A DNA stretch of 64,000 nucleotides. It comes from Anthoceros angustus. Lineage: Eukaryota; Streptophyta; Anthocerotopsida; Anthocerotales; Anthocerotaceae. This document shows, one piece after another, positions 35,771 through 53,917 of the stretch. Made by a program: the position numbers and the translations under genes. The notes beneath the pieces were generated by a model that did no database searches, was not told where the DNA came from, and saw nothing but the letters and a program-made list of their open reading frames with translations. Positions within the stretch are counted from its first letter, which is position 1. Each line of letters begins with the position of its first letter. The DNA is taken from positions 229,915 through 293,914 of the forward strand of contig VJWM01000227.1 of NCBI GenBank assembly GCA_010909165.1. The letters are read 5' to 3'.

Positions 35771-36438
35771 ATGCGATGGGATGCGATTGCAAAAGAGTGA
35801 GGGACACGAGGGCGAGGTGCTGGCTGGGCCTGGCTGCTGCTGCCGCGACGCAACGGCAGCGGCAGCAGCCCCAGCAGCCCCAGCCCCAGCCCCAGCCCCA
35901 GTCCCAGCCCCTGGGTTATGGTGGCGGAGAGGGTAACGAAATGGGCGGCCTGGTGGCCTCGCTAACCAGCGCTTGTGCTTCTCCTCCTCCTTCTCCTTCC
36001 TGGCCCCGCCCTCCTGCTGCCCCCTTCTCCTTCTCCTTCTCCCCGTTCCAGCCCCACGCCCACGGCAACCCGGCCCCCGGCCCGACGCCTGCCCGACTCT
36101 GCCATGTCCATGGCCCGGGGCCCCCCGCCATGTTCTCGTCCCTACGCGTCTCTCCCCTCTCTCCGCCGCCCTCCGCCGCTTGCCATGCTCCCCGTCCCTG
36201 GGCGCTCTAGTGCCTCCCCTTCCTGCCCTCTCCCGAGGCCCAGGCTTCGCGCCTCTCCTTTTCTGCCTATACGTGTTCGATAAAAGCTAGATTTGGTTAG
36301 ATAGCTAGCTACCCTTCACGCTTGGAGTCCCGGTGCTGTGTTACTATTCCCAGTTGCCTCAGCTGCCCCGCGTCAGATCCTCGTCCTCGCCTCGGATTTG
36401 GCGGTCTAGGATAGCCTTAGGGTTCTGGAGACAGTGCA
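35771..36438 (+). promoter_or_regulatory. INO80 upstream region and probable 5' leader
   Basis: Between the AT-rich spacer and the INO80 start codon lies a C/T-rich, CpG-containing stretch with a (CCCCAG)n-like microsatellite at about 35868-35912. Two upstream ATGs (35771, 35776) open a 144-codon frame of simple sequence (Gln/Pro then Ser/Pro) that ends at 36210. If transcribed, this would be an upstream ORF. Confidence 0.4.
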
Positions 36439-44091
<7,653 letters not shown>

Positions 44092-44214
44092 CGTTTTTGC
44101 ATATGCGGCAGTTGAGATCGGATTTGTTATTAGTGGGTCATTGATGTAAAATATCCTGAGCGTGGCCTTGTACTATTCCCCCATTTTTATGAGAGAAATG
44201 CCCGCTTGAATTCA

Positions 44215-44520
44215 GGCTGGGGCGTCTCATAAGCTTTGTACAGCTTTATAGCGCTGCCTTCGCCGTCCACGGCTCTCTGCTCGATGCCGCCTGCATGCAA
44301 AGGACTCATACTGGGGTACGTACTAGGCTGCTCAATGCGAATTCGTGTAACAAGCTTGAAGACGAGGGGATTAGCCAGTGCGCGTTATTTCCCACCATCG
44401 AAGCGTTGCTGGTCGACAGCGAGTCCGACCATGCTAAGAGAAGCGCGGCGCACTTACTTTGTGCGCGTGAAGTTGTCGACCTCATGCCGTCTTTAGCTCC
44501 CACGACGTTGCGGCAGCTGC
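44215..44520 (+). pseudogene. fragment of a transaldolase-like gene
   Basis: Matches the aldolase gene downstream: 44215-44285 resembles its upstream sequence and start (46070-46140). There the ATG has become ACG ('gccgtccacggct' against 'gccgtccatggct'). The sequence then jumps to a decayed last exon ('ttagccagtgcg', 'gttgctggtcgacag', counterparts at 47240-47300). Exons 2-4 are gone. It sits between the INO80 gene and the broken INO80 copy, as expected if an INO80-aldolase block was duplicated in tandem. Confidence 0.75.
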
Positions 44521-44595
44521 TGTCTTAAGTTCAATTTCCTCCCACTCTGTGCATATTTGGGTTTCATGATATAAAGAAAAGAACACTTTCTCTGG

Positions 44596-46050
44596 GAGGA
44601 ACTCTGACATTGGTGACAGCAGATGCAGGACTCTGGAAAACTGAAGTGCCTGGATGGCCTTTTGAAACGTCTTCGTGCTGAGAACCACAGGGTCCTTTCG
44701 TTTGCCCAGATGACAAAGACTCTCAACCTCCTGGAGGTGAGATGTCCAAGCAGTGTTAATACCTCAAGCAGCTGGTGTGGTTTTTGGGGTTATGTAGTGA
44801 TAGTGAATGCCATAGATTGACCCAGGACTATGTGATCTTTGAACAGTTGAAGTATCTGCGATTGGATGGGTCGTCAAGCATAGTGGATTGTCGAGACATG
44901 GTCAAAGGCTTTCAACGTCGGTGAGTGTTGCATCTTTTGCTAATTATACTCTGTATGGAGCATGAGGTCTAACATTCTCCTGGATGCAGGTCGGATATAT
45001 TTCTCTTCTTGTTCAGCACAAGGGCAGGAGGCCTTGGTATAAACTTAACAGCAGCAGATGTGGTTAAGGTCTTATGAAAGTGACTGGAATTACCATGGAT
45101 CTTCAATCAATGGATCGGGTCCATCGTCTAGGTTCAACAAATATGTAGAGGAACTGTGGAAGAGAACAACATTGCACGGGCAAGCCAAAGGAGCACAGTG
45201 CAACAGCTTGTTATGACTGGTGAGCAATCCCCAGGGCATATTTTTGACCCAGATGAACTCGTGTCGCTGTTATTGGATGAGCCACAGCTTGAGCAAAGAA
45301 AGGCTGCATGCAATGCAGACAGCAACGGCATTGCCTCTTGGCTGTTTTCTGTCATCTGTGATGGCGGGTTCCAGTGATGTGGTTGTAACTCATCCGGAAA
45401 CTTGTTTTTGCTCCCTCAGGATAAGTTGGAGAAGAAAAAGAACTGGGCCGTTGGCAGTGGTGTAAGAAGAGTGAAGCTGGATGAGGATGGTGGCATGTCA
45501 TTTGAGGAGCGCATGGCTAATGGGGATCGTCAAGTCGCAGCCAATGGGGTAGCCGATATTGTCGCTGCAAGTGTAACTGCGGCTGGAAAGGTGAGTGCTG
45601 GATCTTTGTATTAGAATTAGATGTGTTAATCCGTGCTTTTCGGAAGCAGAGATGACGAGATGGTGATGCTCTCCTGTGGGGCTTTGTTTCTTGCAGAGGA
45701 AGCGAAGTGCTAATGAAGGCAAGGCTCCAAAGCCTACCAGGAAATCAAAGGAGCCGAGGGTGGCGAAAAAACCGAGAGACCCTAAGGAGACGAAGCTGTC
45801 AAACACAGCACGAAACAGGGAAAGCGCCAAGTTGAAAGGAGGTGCTAGTCCTAGCAGGGCCCGCAAGTTGTAAAGCACCGGCAATCACGAAGATCAGCAA
45901 CACCACCTCGGGAAGGTGGGGCAAGCAGGTGATATACATGGTCTTAGAAGTGAGGCAGGAACGCACAGTTTTGATGCCAAGGGCTAGCCTAGGGGCAAGT
46001 AGAGTTGGCAGAATTATCCTGGGCCTGGCCTTGTACTATTCCCCCACGTT
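44596..46050 (+). pseudogene. truncated INO80 copy (exons 17-22)
   Basis: High identity to 42440-44200, introns included. Exon 17 starts at 44626, exon 18 at 44824 and exon 19 at 44990. In exon 19 the '[11 protein letters not shown]' motif is broken by a frameshift. The exon 19 end, intron and start of exon 20 are deleted, so the sequence jumps to 'TVEENNIARASQ'. A four-base insertion lies in exon 20, and exon 22 stops early near 45872. It lacks the first helicase lobe and cannot encode an ATPase. The 3' flank, including 'cttgtactattcccccac', is also duplicated. Confidence 0.9.
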
Positions 46051-46130
46051 TATGAGAGGATTTACCACTTGAATTCAGGCTGGGTCGTCATTAGCTTTGT
46101 TGGCTCGTTTGCGAGCGGTCTTTGCCGTCC

Positions 46131-47367
46131 ATGGCTGGGATCCTGGCTCACAAGGCGGCCTTGGGCCCGGCCTTCCAAGCTGATGCCCCTCTACGTCCAG
46201 CAGGTGAATTTCGCGTGCGACGAGATCAGCAAGGCCACAGAGTGATCCGAGCACAATCACGAGATGCGAGCGATGGATCAGCTCGCTGGAGTGCTAATCC
46301 GAATCCCAATCCGAACACGAAAGCTGGTGCAAATCACGGCAAGCTGAGGCTCTTCATAGATTCCGCCGAGAAGGAAGTTTGGAAGTCTTGGCTACCGACA
46401 GGCGCCTTCCACGGTGTGCCCCCCGCTCTTTCACGCTGCCGTGTTTCGTCAGATTCGTCGAACTCAGGCTCTTGTTGCTGTTGTTGTGGTGTTGCTGCCC
46501 AGGGGTGACCACGAATCCTCTCCTGCTGGAACGGGCTCAAGTGAGCTGCGACCACGGAGCTCTGAGGAAGCTCACGCACACTGCCCTATCCTTGGTCAGT
46601 GCCCCTGGCTCCTCTCCGGCCTTGATGTTAACGCAGGCCAGCGACAGGGCTGATTATGTATGCGGATCGTTTGTTGGCAGGGTGCCAAGGAGGTGCAGTT
46701 GCAGACGTGGGGAGCAGATGCGCGTGAGTTGTACAGGATGGGATCGCACCTGGCTGACATTGACACCTCTGTTGTGGTGAAAGTTCCTGTAACAAGCATC
46801 GGCCTTTCTGCCGCTAGCAAGCTCGTAGACGCGGGTGCGCGGGTGACCATGACCGGGCTCTACTCCACACAGCAGGTGGGCTGCTAAATTTGGAGCATGG
46901 AGGTGGGTTGGCTTCAGGTTTCCGTCCCTGTGCTGATGCTGTCCCGGTGCAGGTGCTTCTGGCTGCAGGGGTGGGTGCCGACTACGCAGCCCCGTACCTG
47001 GGCAGGATGATCCTCAAAGGAAAAGATGGTCTGCAAGACATTCAAGACATACAGGTTCTGTTTCTCGACAGTTTTGTCAGTGTTTGATCGATCCTGTAAT
47101 TTTATTGAAACAGGTCTGAGGAATGAGTAACTCTGCCTGGATGCCTTCTTGCAGAGGATCCTTACTGGCGTAGGCAGTCAAATGCGAGTTCTAGTAGCAA
47201 GCATTAAGACAGTCGACCAGATCCTGACCTTGGCTGCACGAGGGATTAGCTCGTACGCATTACCTCCCACCATTATTGGAGAGTTGCTGGTCGACAAGGA
47301 TACGGATGAGGCAGCAAAAGACTTTGAGCAAGCAGCTGCGAGAAATCAATATCGCCTGTTTCTGTGA
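46131..47367 (+). CDS. transaldolase/fructose-6-phosphate aldolase-like protein, probably plastid
   Basis: Class I aldolase of the transaldolase superfamily, which acts on sugar phosphates through a Schiff-base lysine; the exact substrate of this plant subfamily is not settled. Five exons, 46131-46413, 46503-46594, 46681-46875, 46953-47054 and 47155-47367, give 294 aa with consistent phases. Residues 1 to about 70 look like a plastid transit peptide (Arg/Ala/Ser-rich, ending in an Asn-Pro repeat). The barrel starts 'LFIDSAEKEVWKSWLPTGAF' and continues with 'GVTTNPLLLERA'. The expected catalytic Lys is in V-V-V-K-V-P-V-T (residue 159). 'YAAPYLGR' and 'VASIKTVDQILTLAARG' complete the core. Its start lies only ~80 bp after duplicated INO80 3' flank, so its promoter overlaps that debris. 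It converges on the Mpv17 gene. Confidence 0.9.
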
Positions 47368-47539
47368 CCCTCATACAATTCAGTGTGGATTCGAGCCTTG
47401 CCAGCATTCCATAACCTTGACAAGGTTGTTTTCTTTTTCATGTCACCGCTTCTGGATGGCTGCATTTGTGTGAGTGCACAGATCCTTGTGAGCCGAGGAC
47501 GGTCATCTGCTCGCATGAAGAGAAAGGAAGGTGCGGAGC

Positions 47540-48424
47540 CTATTGACCCTTCCCTTCAACCTCAGCACCTCCGTCGCCACCCGTCACCAAGGATAGCAGG
47601 TACCTCTTCCAGGGAGCATCGTCTTGATACTTGAACCAGGATAGGAAAGCACTGTCCAATAAGCAGAAAACGTTGACAAACAGAAGCTGATGCCTGACAG
47701 GAACATACTTGAAGTTGATCACCTGCACAACTGGCCAGACCATTCCCTCCGTCAGGAATGCGGGTATGAATTCTTTCTTCAAGTCCTTCTTCACTTCATC
47801 CCAAGATTTTCCTGCTGTAACTCCCATGTAGGTGAAGAACGCTAGCAAATGAATGGGTCCAAAAATGAGAGCATCTGCTGCCAGCTTTGTGGCAATGAAG
47901 GACACGGAATTGGGCTGAAGTCTCAACTTGTCCTTTACGAGGTACTCCAGTCCCTCGTACCTGAAAGTGTCCAGCTGTAAGTTACCCCTGGCTGCCATGG
48001 TTAGAAGCATTACTTTCAACACCTACAGATGAAGTAATGCTGAGATGAGAGAGTCACCATAGATGTCCGACAGGCCCTACAAAACAAGTTCCGAATCCGC
48101 TGGTTGTCAACACTCTCTGCCAGTCGATCCTGCTGTCTCTTGCCTCATGCTTTCCCTGAACAGTGACATTTTACATCAGCTACAGTTTGATCCAGCAACC
48201 CGCAACTTAGCACAGCACATTGGCATCCAATCAGGTACCCTTACCTTAGAGGAATCAGGAGTTTCCGGAATCCGCGCTCGAGATACCTTGGCAGAGACGG
48301 TTTGAGCGATGACATCTCCTGCTGCCCATAGCGCTGTGGATGTGAGGATCTGCGTCCGTATAGGATGCGATTGCAGCTGATTTTGGTAGCGCGCCCAAGC
48401 ACTTCTCAGGGTAAAAGTTGACAT
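47540..48424 (-). CDS. Mpv17/PMP22 family membrane protein
   Basis: Four-helix membrane protein of peroxisomes, mitochondria or plastids; members form channels or affect small-molecule flux. Three exons, 48424-48245, 48155-48058 and 47960-47540, give 232 aa. The N-terminus has 'LQSHPIRTQILTSTALWAAG' plus 'DVIAQ', the family start. Exon 2 encodes 'IDWQRVLTTSGFGTCFVGPV' followed by GHLW, joined to YEGL. Exon 3 has 'KLRLQPNSVSFIATKLAADA', the signature 'WPVVQVINFKYVPVRHQLLF' and 'CLLDSAFLSW'. The exon 2 acceptor (after ctgttcag, 48156) was chosen because it keeps the frame. The two stop codons of this gene and the aldolase are 173 bp apart. Confidence 0.92.
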
Positions 48425-48439
48425 CCCCACGGCAATTGT

Positions 48440-49344
48440 TACCCAACCAACAAAGTGCGCATTTCGTGAGGCTTTGAGGGTCTCTTTACAATCAGAACCC
48501 TAATTCAGCCCTAGCCCGTCTTGCCATGACGTTCCATCAGGCTCCAACAACACGCAACACCTTCGGACACGACGAAGGGCCAGTGGGTGGTGACATATAC
48601 AGAAACACAGGCTCCTGTTTGTATCGCACAAGCCTCTATGAATGGGCTGTGCCGCGCAATTCTTGCAGGAATGAAGCGGAGACTGAGCAATAACCTCCTT
48701 GAGGCTGAGACCTCACGGGCCTCTCTTGCTTATGGGGAGAGGCAATGCTTTGTCATGGATTCTGTTGCTCTACCATTGGTGGAAAGCATTTGGCAGGAGC
48801 TGGATAGCTTGGTGCGTGGAAATTTTGTGAGAGTGTGACAGAGAGACCCAGACGAGTCTTCGTTTTCACGAGTGTGTGAACAGGGTTGAACCCTGATCCC
48901 TGAACACTGAAGGTTGTGGGTTGCATGCCTGCAAGCCACCGACATCTTTGATGATCCCGTCTATATCGGTACACGGAGAGCTAGAGTACATACGTACATA
49001 ATGTGCCACGGCGCGCAGCCTGTGGTGATCCCCGTTATTCATAGACGTGCGGATTACCGAATGTGCTCTCACTTCCTAGGCCTGTTGGCTCTTAAGGGCG
49101 CGTAATGTGTGATAATTTCCTAGCCTGTCTCAGTGCGAGACTGCGAGCAGTAGATGTCCTCCACAGCATTTGCGTGGGGTCATCCGCTCTACCCAGACTC
49201 GTCTGCAGTCTGCACTTGTAGCGGCACGCCAATTCCAAGTTAAGATCGCTGGGCACCAGCAAGAGCATGGACATAGATTTAGTTCTCTTGCTCACCACAC
49301 GACTGCCTCACAGACTTGTTCCTCTACTGCATGATCGGAACACG
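48440..49344. other. intergenic region upstream of the Mpv17 gene
   Basis: Short open stretches only; no family recognised. A piece near 48620-48670 ('acaagcctctatgaatgg') resembles 49500-49545, so this region shares in the local duplication. Confidence 0.4.
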
Positions 49345-49560
49345 GATTTAGGGATAACATGTCCTGCTGCCCACAGCGCTGTGGAGGTGGCTTTTGAATT
49401 CCTCTCCGAAGTGCATGAGCCCACTCCAACATCAACTGCAGTCGCATCCTACAGGCACTCACATCCAAAATGTGCACAACGCCCACTTTTTTCATCAAAT
49501 ACAAGCCTCTATCAGTGAGCTGTGCTCCGCAGTTCTGGTGCATTACACGCAGGAGCCCTA
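49345..49560 (-). pseudogene. decayed duplicate of Mpv17 exon 1 and nearby sequence
   Basis: 49349-49375 matches 48305-48333 ('cctgctgccca' then 'agcgctgtgga'), and the remainder follows exon 1 loosely to 'cactcacatcc' against 'gttgacatcc'. The coding frame is lost. Confidence 0.6.
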
Positions 49561-49879
49561 CAATACAATAATATAATGCAAGGAACAGAGAGAAACGCAG
49601 ATGCAGATGGCCCTATAACGAGAGGCGAGAAATGAAGACACTCCGCCATGCCGCACACGAGCAGTGCCAAAAAGAGAGAGCATTCGAGATGCATATTTAC
49701 CACAACTTTTATCGCAGTTTGTGTGATTCCGACATCGCCAAGTGTGTGCCAAAATGTCTTTTCCAGTTTTAGTTTGTGAGAGGCACTGAAAAGGGTATGA
49801 GGTATCTGTCAAAAGCGGGTCCCGCCGGTGGAAAGTGTTTCTCCCGCACCATGAGTTCCATCTTGAATTGGTTGGGTTG
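49561..49879. other. unassigned sequence
   Basis: No gene, repeat or RNA gene recognised. It is bounded on the right by the inverted-repeat element. Confidence 0.4.
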
Positions 49880-49885
49880 GGTTAC

Positions 49886-50788
49886 CGTTATGGAATACCG
49901 ATCTCGTCAGGAAGCCCTTTAGGGTTTTTTTCGATGGATAAAGAAGTTTTCGCCGTGACACGCGGAAAACTTGTCACACACACTTGACGACTGGGCCGCG
50001 GGCGCCCGCCTCGTGTCCCGATCTCGTCACTAAGCCTGTGGTGTGTGTGTGAAGATTCTTTTTAGGTTTCGACACACAAGGTTTTTTAGGTCGCTGTGGC
50101 ATGGGCCATCGCACATCCATTGGCATGACCTCATGTGCCCGCTGGCCATAAGGAAACCGTCACCGTGCCTTTATGGCGAGAAGCGTGGAGGAGCCATCGC
50201 AGTGCCACGCCGCACCATACAGCCTTTGTGGATAGCCTCGAGGCGCACGCCGGCTACCGCTTTTTCCGCCATCCCGCGGCGATTACATTTGGCGCCATAC
50301 AGCCAAAGGATGTAACACACCGGATCGAGCATGTTCGAGGCTAACATCCGGGGCCACGCGCGACGGTAGCATGTTCGAGGCTAACATCCGGGGCCACGCG
50401 CGACGGTAGCATGTTCGAGGCTAACATCCGGGGCCACGCGCGACGGTGAAAGGGAAACGCAGTCTTGAACGACTAGCATGCCCACGGGCTTCACCGGGCC
50501 GAGACATGTCCGATCCGATATATATGTCCATATGTGGTGCGGGAAAACCTAAACATGAATATGTGTGTTGACAAACCCTAAATGGCAAAAAGAAAAGTGG
50601 ATGACGAGATCGAACACGAGGGGCAAGATCTGAGACAAAACTTTGTGGCGCTTACACGCCGTCCAATACGTGGCGCGCCAGTATGTGATGAAGGAATCTT
50701 GAAGATGCGCAGCATCTTCATGTAATACCGGAAGAAAAAAACTTGTCACACATACCCGGCTTAGTGACGAGATCGGTATTCCATATAC
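49886..50788. mobile_element. non-autonomous element with terminal inverted repeats
   Basis: atggaataccgatctcgtca at 49890-49909 is the exact reverse complement of 50765-50784, with further partial pairing outside and inside. A partial internal copy ('cgatctcgtcactaagcc') is at about 50020. A related end, 'gtatggaataccgac', appears at about 50951. No transposase is encoded in the ~0.9 kb between. Superfamily unknown. Confidence 0.65.
50328..50447 (+). repeat. 40-bp direct repeat x 3
   Basis: Three perfect 40-bp units starting agcatgttcgaggctaacat, inside the inverted-repeat element. Perfect identity indicates recent expansion. Confidence 0.95.
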
Positions 50789-51089
50789 CGTACCCGGAAG
50801 GGTGGTTCAAACCCTAAATTTAATACTTAATATTTGTTTTTTAAATTATATATTTTTACAAATAATATAAAATTTAATATTTATGACCTCCCCAAACAAG
50901 CCCACACAAACCCTAGTTTCCCAAACAAGTTCTCCTTTTTCAAAGGTCTGGTATGGAATACCGACATGCTAAGGTTTGTGTGTAACAACTTTTCTTTTGC
51001 CAGTATTCTACACTTAGATGCCTCAGCATCTTCAAGATTCCTTTGTCTTATAGGGGCCACATCATCGTATGACAGGATGTATGCAGCTT
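50789..51089. other. AT-rich spacer
   Basis: Contains two 'aaaccctaa'-like motifs and the related element end near 50951. No gene seen. Confidence 0.4.
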
Positions 51090-51204
51090 AAACTTTCTGT
51101 CCCCCAACTTGGGCTCTAAACTTTTATGTCCCCCAACTTGGGCTCTAAACTTTTCTGTCCCCCAACTTGGGCTCTAAACTTTTCTGTCCCCCAACTTGGG
51201 CTCT
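51090..51204 (+). repeat. 28/29-bp tandem repeat x 4
   Basis: Units at 51090-51117, 51118-51146, 51147-51175 and 51176-51204, each of the form aaactttt-tgtcccccaa-cttgggctct, nearly identical. The core 'cccaacttggg' is itself palindromic. Confidence 0.95.
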
Positions 51205-51757
51205 AGTGTTCGGATGTTATCAATAAGGTTTTTTCTTGCCATTTAGGGTTTTTCTTACTAACATACACATATTTGTAAATGATTTTTCTTACACTCATAC
51301 ACATGTTTGTTGGACATGTCTACCTCGGAGGTTCACTACCTTTCGATGAATATATATGCCACGGCTCGCCATCAAGTGTTCACATCAATGGCTGGGGTGT
51401 AGGGTTACATGTTCAAGAGTGTGTCCTCAAGGCTGCTAAAAGTTTGCTCAAGGGACCGTGCTGAAGGTTGCTAAAGGTGTGCTCAAGGTTACTCATGGGC
51501 TATGCTCAAGGGCGACACATAGATGCTGCAGGGGCTTATGGGTCCCATACTTTGTGGCTCAAGTAGAGAGGTTCGTGAGGGTTAGCCAAATGGCTGCGTG
51601 CGCGAACGTACTTGCAAGCGCCACTGTTCCCACAACCCTAAGAAAGAAAAACATGTGTATGGTATGCAAAAAGATCCATGACATATCTCGTGACAACATA
51701 GATAAACAATGGGCAAGGCCTCACACGATGAAGTGTGTGACCTAATAAATTTCATGT
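51205..51757. other. unassigned sequence
   Basis: Open stretches of 61 and 95 codons on + (51279, 51458) match nothing I know. A short motif 'gctcaagg' recurs five or so times between 51430 and 51510. Confidence 0.35.
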
Positions 51758-52297
51758 GGCGGAAAAGGAGGAATAAATTGGGGTAGCGCCGACGAGGCTC
51801 GAGTATACTCCGACTGAGTGAACAACGGACCCCTGCACACTATGGCAAGCTCCGACTACGCCGAGTAACGGATAAGTCCGAACCCACCTGTGTCAAAATA
51901 GGATAAGTACGGGAAAGTAACCCAGGAGCGGAGGCGTGAGGATGACGAGGCGGCGCCACGGACGGCCCCGAGTGGAGGTCGGCATGCGAGGTGACCGACC
52001 TGCTGAGGCCGCAGGCAGTATTCACGCCTGGCCGCGCGCGTAAGGCCGCAGTAAGCAAGCGTAGGGTCGAGTAAGCCATGCACTCGCGCATGACAACGAA
52101 GAGGCGCCTTCCAGAAGCATTTCCACAAGCGCCAAGGAGGGAGCCGCGCGCAGCCTCCATAATCCTCACAGCCTTGCGCCCGCAATCCGGCCGCTCCGCT
52201 TTTGGGCGCCAGAGCGCGCAGCCAAGGTTGGAGCAACGCGCGAGGAGGAACATCGTGCCGGACTCGCCAGCCAGCAAGAACAAGAGGAGGAGAAAGC
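51758..52297 (+). repeat. gypsy LTR, copy 2 (5'-truncated)
   Basis: Begins within the LTR at ggcggaaaaggaggaataaa, so about 90 bases of the LTR start are missing. It then follows copy 1 through 'gggtcgagtaagcc' to the M-A-P-K-S-R start of the gag-like ORF at 52298. Confidence 0.75.
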
Positions 52298-52890
52298 AAT
52301 GGCACCCAAAAGCCGACGGAGTCTGGGAGCCATGGACCGTGGAGCGCAACATTGTGACCCGCGCTATCCGGACTTCGGGCCCGCCGGAGGAAGCAGGAAT
52401 TGGTGCAGAGTGGCATCCGGACGTGTTCCAAATGGTCTGACCTTTGACAACGCTACCTAGTCCGGAGTTTGCCCGAAGATGCCGGGCGATCAACAAGGAG
52501 GTCCGATCCAAGAACCTCCGGAGGACCCGAGGCGATGGACCTTGAGGTCCCGAGGATGGCCTACAACCGCCCAAGGAGGAAGAAGGGGCGTGGTGCCGAG
52601 CCCCTTAAGGCGAAGGGAAGATAGGGGCCAGCACCGGGCTGCCGAGGCTCGAACGCAGCGACAACCAACGGATGGTTGATATCCGATCCGGATACGAGTA
52701 AGGGCGGTAGCCCGGATCATTGTCCATTGAACTCGCCACCAAGGTGGATCACCTTGGTGATAACCTGCTGGTATTCTCGCATGCGCCCAATGGGAAGAGA
52801 GCGGACGGGAAGGATTATCTGCCCCTGGGGAGGCACGAAGCTAAGGAGCGAGAAGCCTCGCTTATCGATCGACCCCATACCGATTCATGT
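52298..52890 (+). pseudogene. gag-like region, copy 2
   Basis: Counterpart of 9762-10340 with many indels. Frames include 'WTVERNIVTRAIRTSGPPEE' and 'LATKVDHLGDNLLVFSHAPN'. From 52488 it is almost identical to 53918-54320. It breaks off abruptly at 'accgattcatgtaa'. Confidence 0.6.
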
Positions 52891-53036
52891 AACGGTGACA
52901 AAGTTCAGTATTCCGTAGTCCGACACTCAATGGCCCTAATTTTCTTACCCTGGAGCTATATAATTTAGTGTTTTTCATTATTTAATTATTTTAAACACTT
53001 TATGTCGAATCAACCTTCCGAGTAATAGCACCGGTG

Positions 53037-53917
53037 AAACAAGGTAGAAAGATGAAAAGTTGAAAGAGGTAAGTAAAAAGCTAAGTTAGTCACTGCCCTG
53101 TTGAGAAGATGCATGTGTTGCATGCTTCATGCAATCTCTTGTTAGAGGAATTGCTACAACCACAAATGAAGAGCTGCCTAGAGAGGACTCTTAGTGATCA
53201 GTGGTCTGTAAGAATCCCTAGATTTAACAGCTACCTAGTTGAGGTCATGCTGCAGGATATATAAGAGCTAGAGCAAGGGCTTTGAGGAACAAGTTACTCA
53301 CTTTTTGAAAGAGCAGGCAAGTGTGCACTGTAAGCCTTGTGTTGAGAGAGCTGTGGAGAGCTAGCTAGTGAGCTTGTCATAGAATCAAGGGCAGTAGCCA
53401 ATTGGGCGTAGATGTATTCCATCAACTCACAAGAGCAAGATCTCGAGGAGGTGGTCCAGTCGTTAGAGGACTGGGCTACTTGGAGCCTAGCGTCGTGAGG
53501 TTGAGAAGCCGAATCATGCAAGTCTCTTGTGGAGGAATTTGCGAGGTCTAGATCAAAGCCAAGATTGTCGCTTCCTTACTAGTCAGAGCGAGGGGTGTTA
53601 CTTTAGTGGTATCGAGCATATAATCCATTCTCCGAGTGACTAGAGAGTGCACAAGATGGTCAATGAGAAGCGAAGGAGAGGTCAAGAAGCGCTAGCCTCC
53701 GACGATCATCCGCGAACCGCCTCAAGATTCATCATCACGTAACAAGAGGAAGTGAGCGCGCCTCAAAGTGCAGGCCCATTTGAGAGAAGTCGAGGACCTG
53801 GAAGAAACAGATGGTGGAAGTATTGTATCAAGTTCTTCCTGTGTCTTGAGGACCCATGACTTGTGAAGAAGAAAAAGAAGAATCCAGAGGCCCATACCAA
53901 CAAGGTGAAGATGGAAG
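53037..53917 (+). mobile_element. fragment of a second LTR element type (LTR end, primer site, leader)
   Basis: TGGTATCGAGC at 53607-53617 is close to the standard TGGTATCAGAGC primer-binding site for initiator tRNA-Met, and the upstream ~550 bp could be the LTR. A Lys/Glu-rich open stretch starting MVNEKRR follows at 53656, as for a gag leader. It is bounded by the two near-identical gag-like blocks, so it looks inserted or recombined between them. Confidence 0.4.
53452..53520 (+). other. tRNA-like segment (possible tRNA pseudogene or SINE head)
   Basis: tggtccagtcg matches the pol III A box (TRGYNNARNNG) exactly. 'ggttgagaagcc' about 40 bases downstream is a degenerate B box, and 'gggct...agcct' can form an anticodon-like stem. 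Acceptor-stem pairing is not convincing, so it is not called as a tRNA gene. Confidence 0.25.

Noticed and set aside
35776-36210. 144-codon frame before INO80 as a separate gene
   Set aside because: It is Gln/Pro/Ser simple sequence made by a microsatellite and C/T-rich leader; better seen as an upstream ORF at most.
50328-50447. Three 40-bp repeats as a CRISPR array
   Set aside because: Units abut with no spacers, and the DNA is nuclear plant sequence.
53452-53520. A functional tRNA gene
   Set aside because: No convincing acceptor stem, and the B box lacks a base; kept only as a tRNA-like segment.
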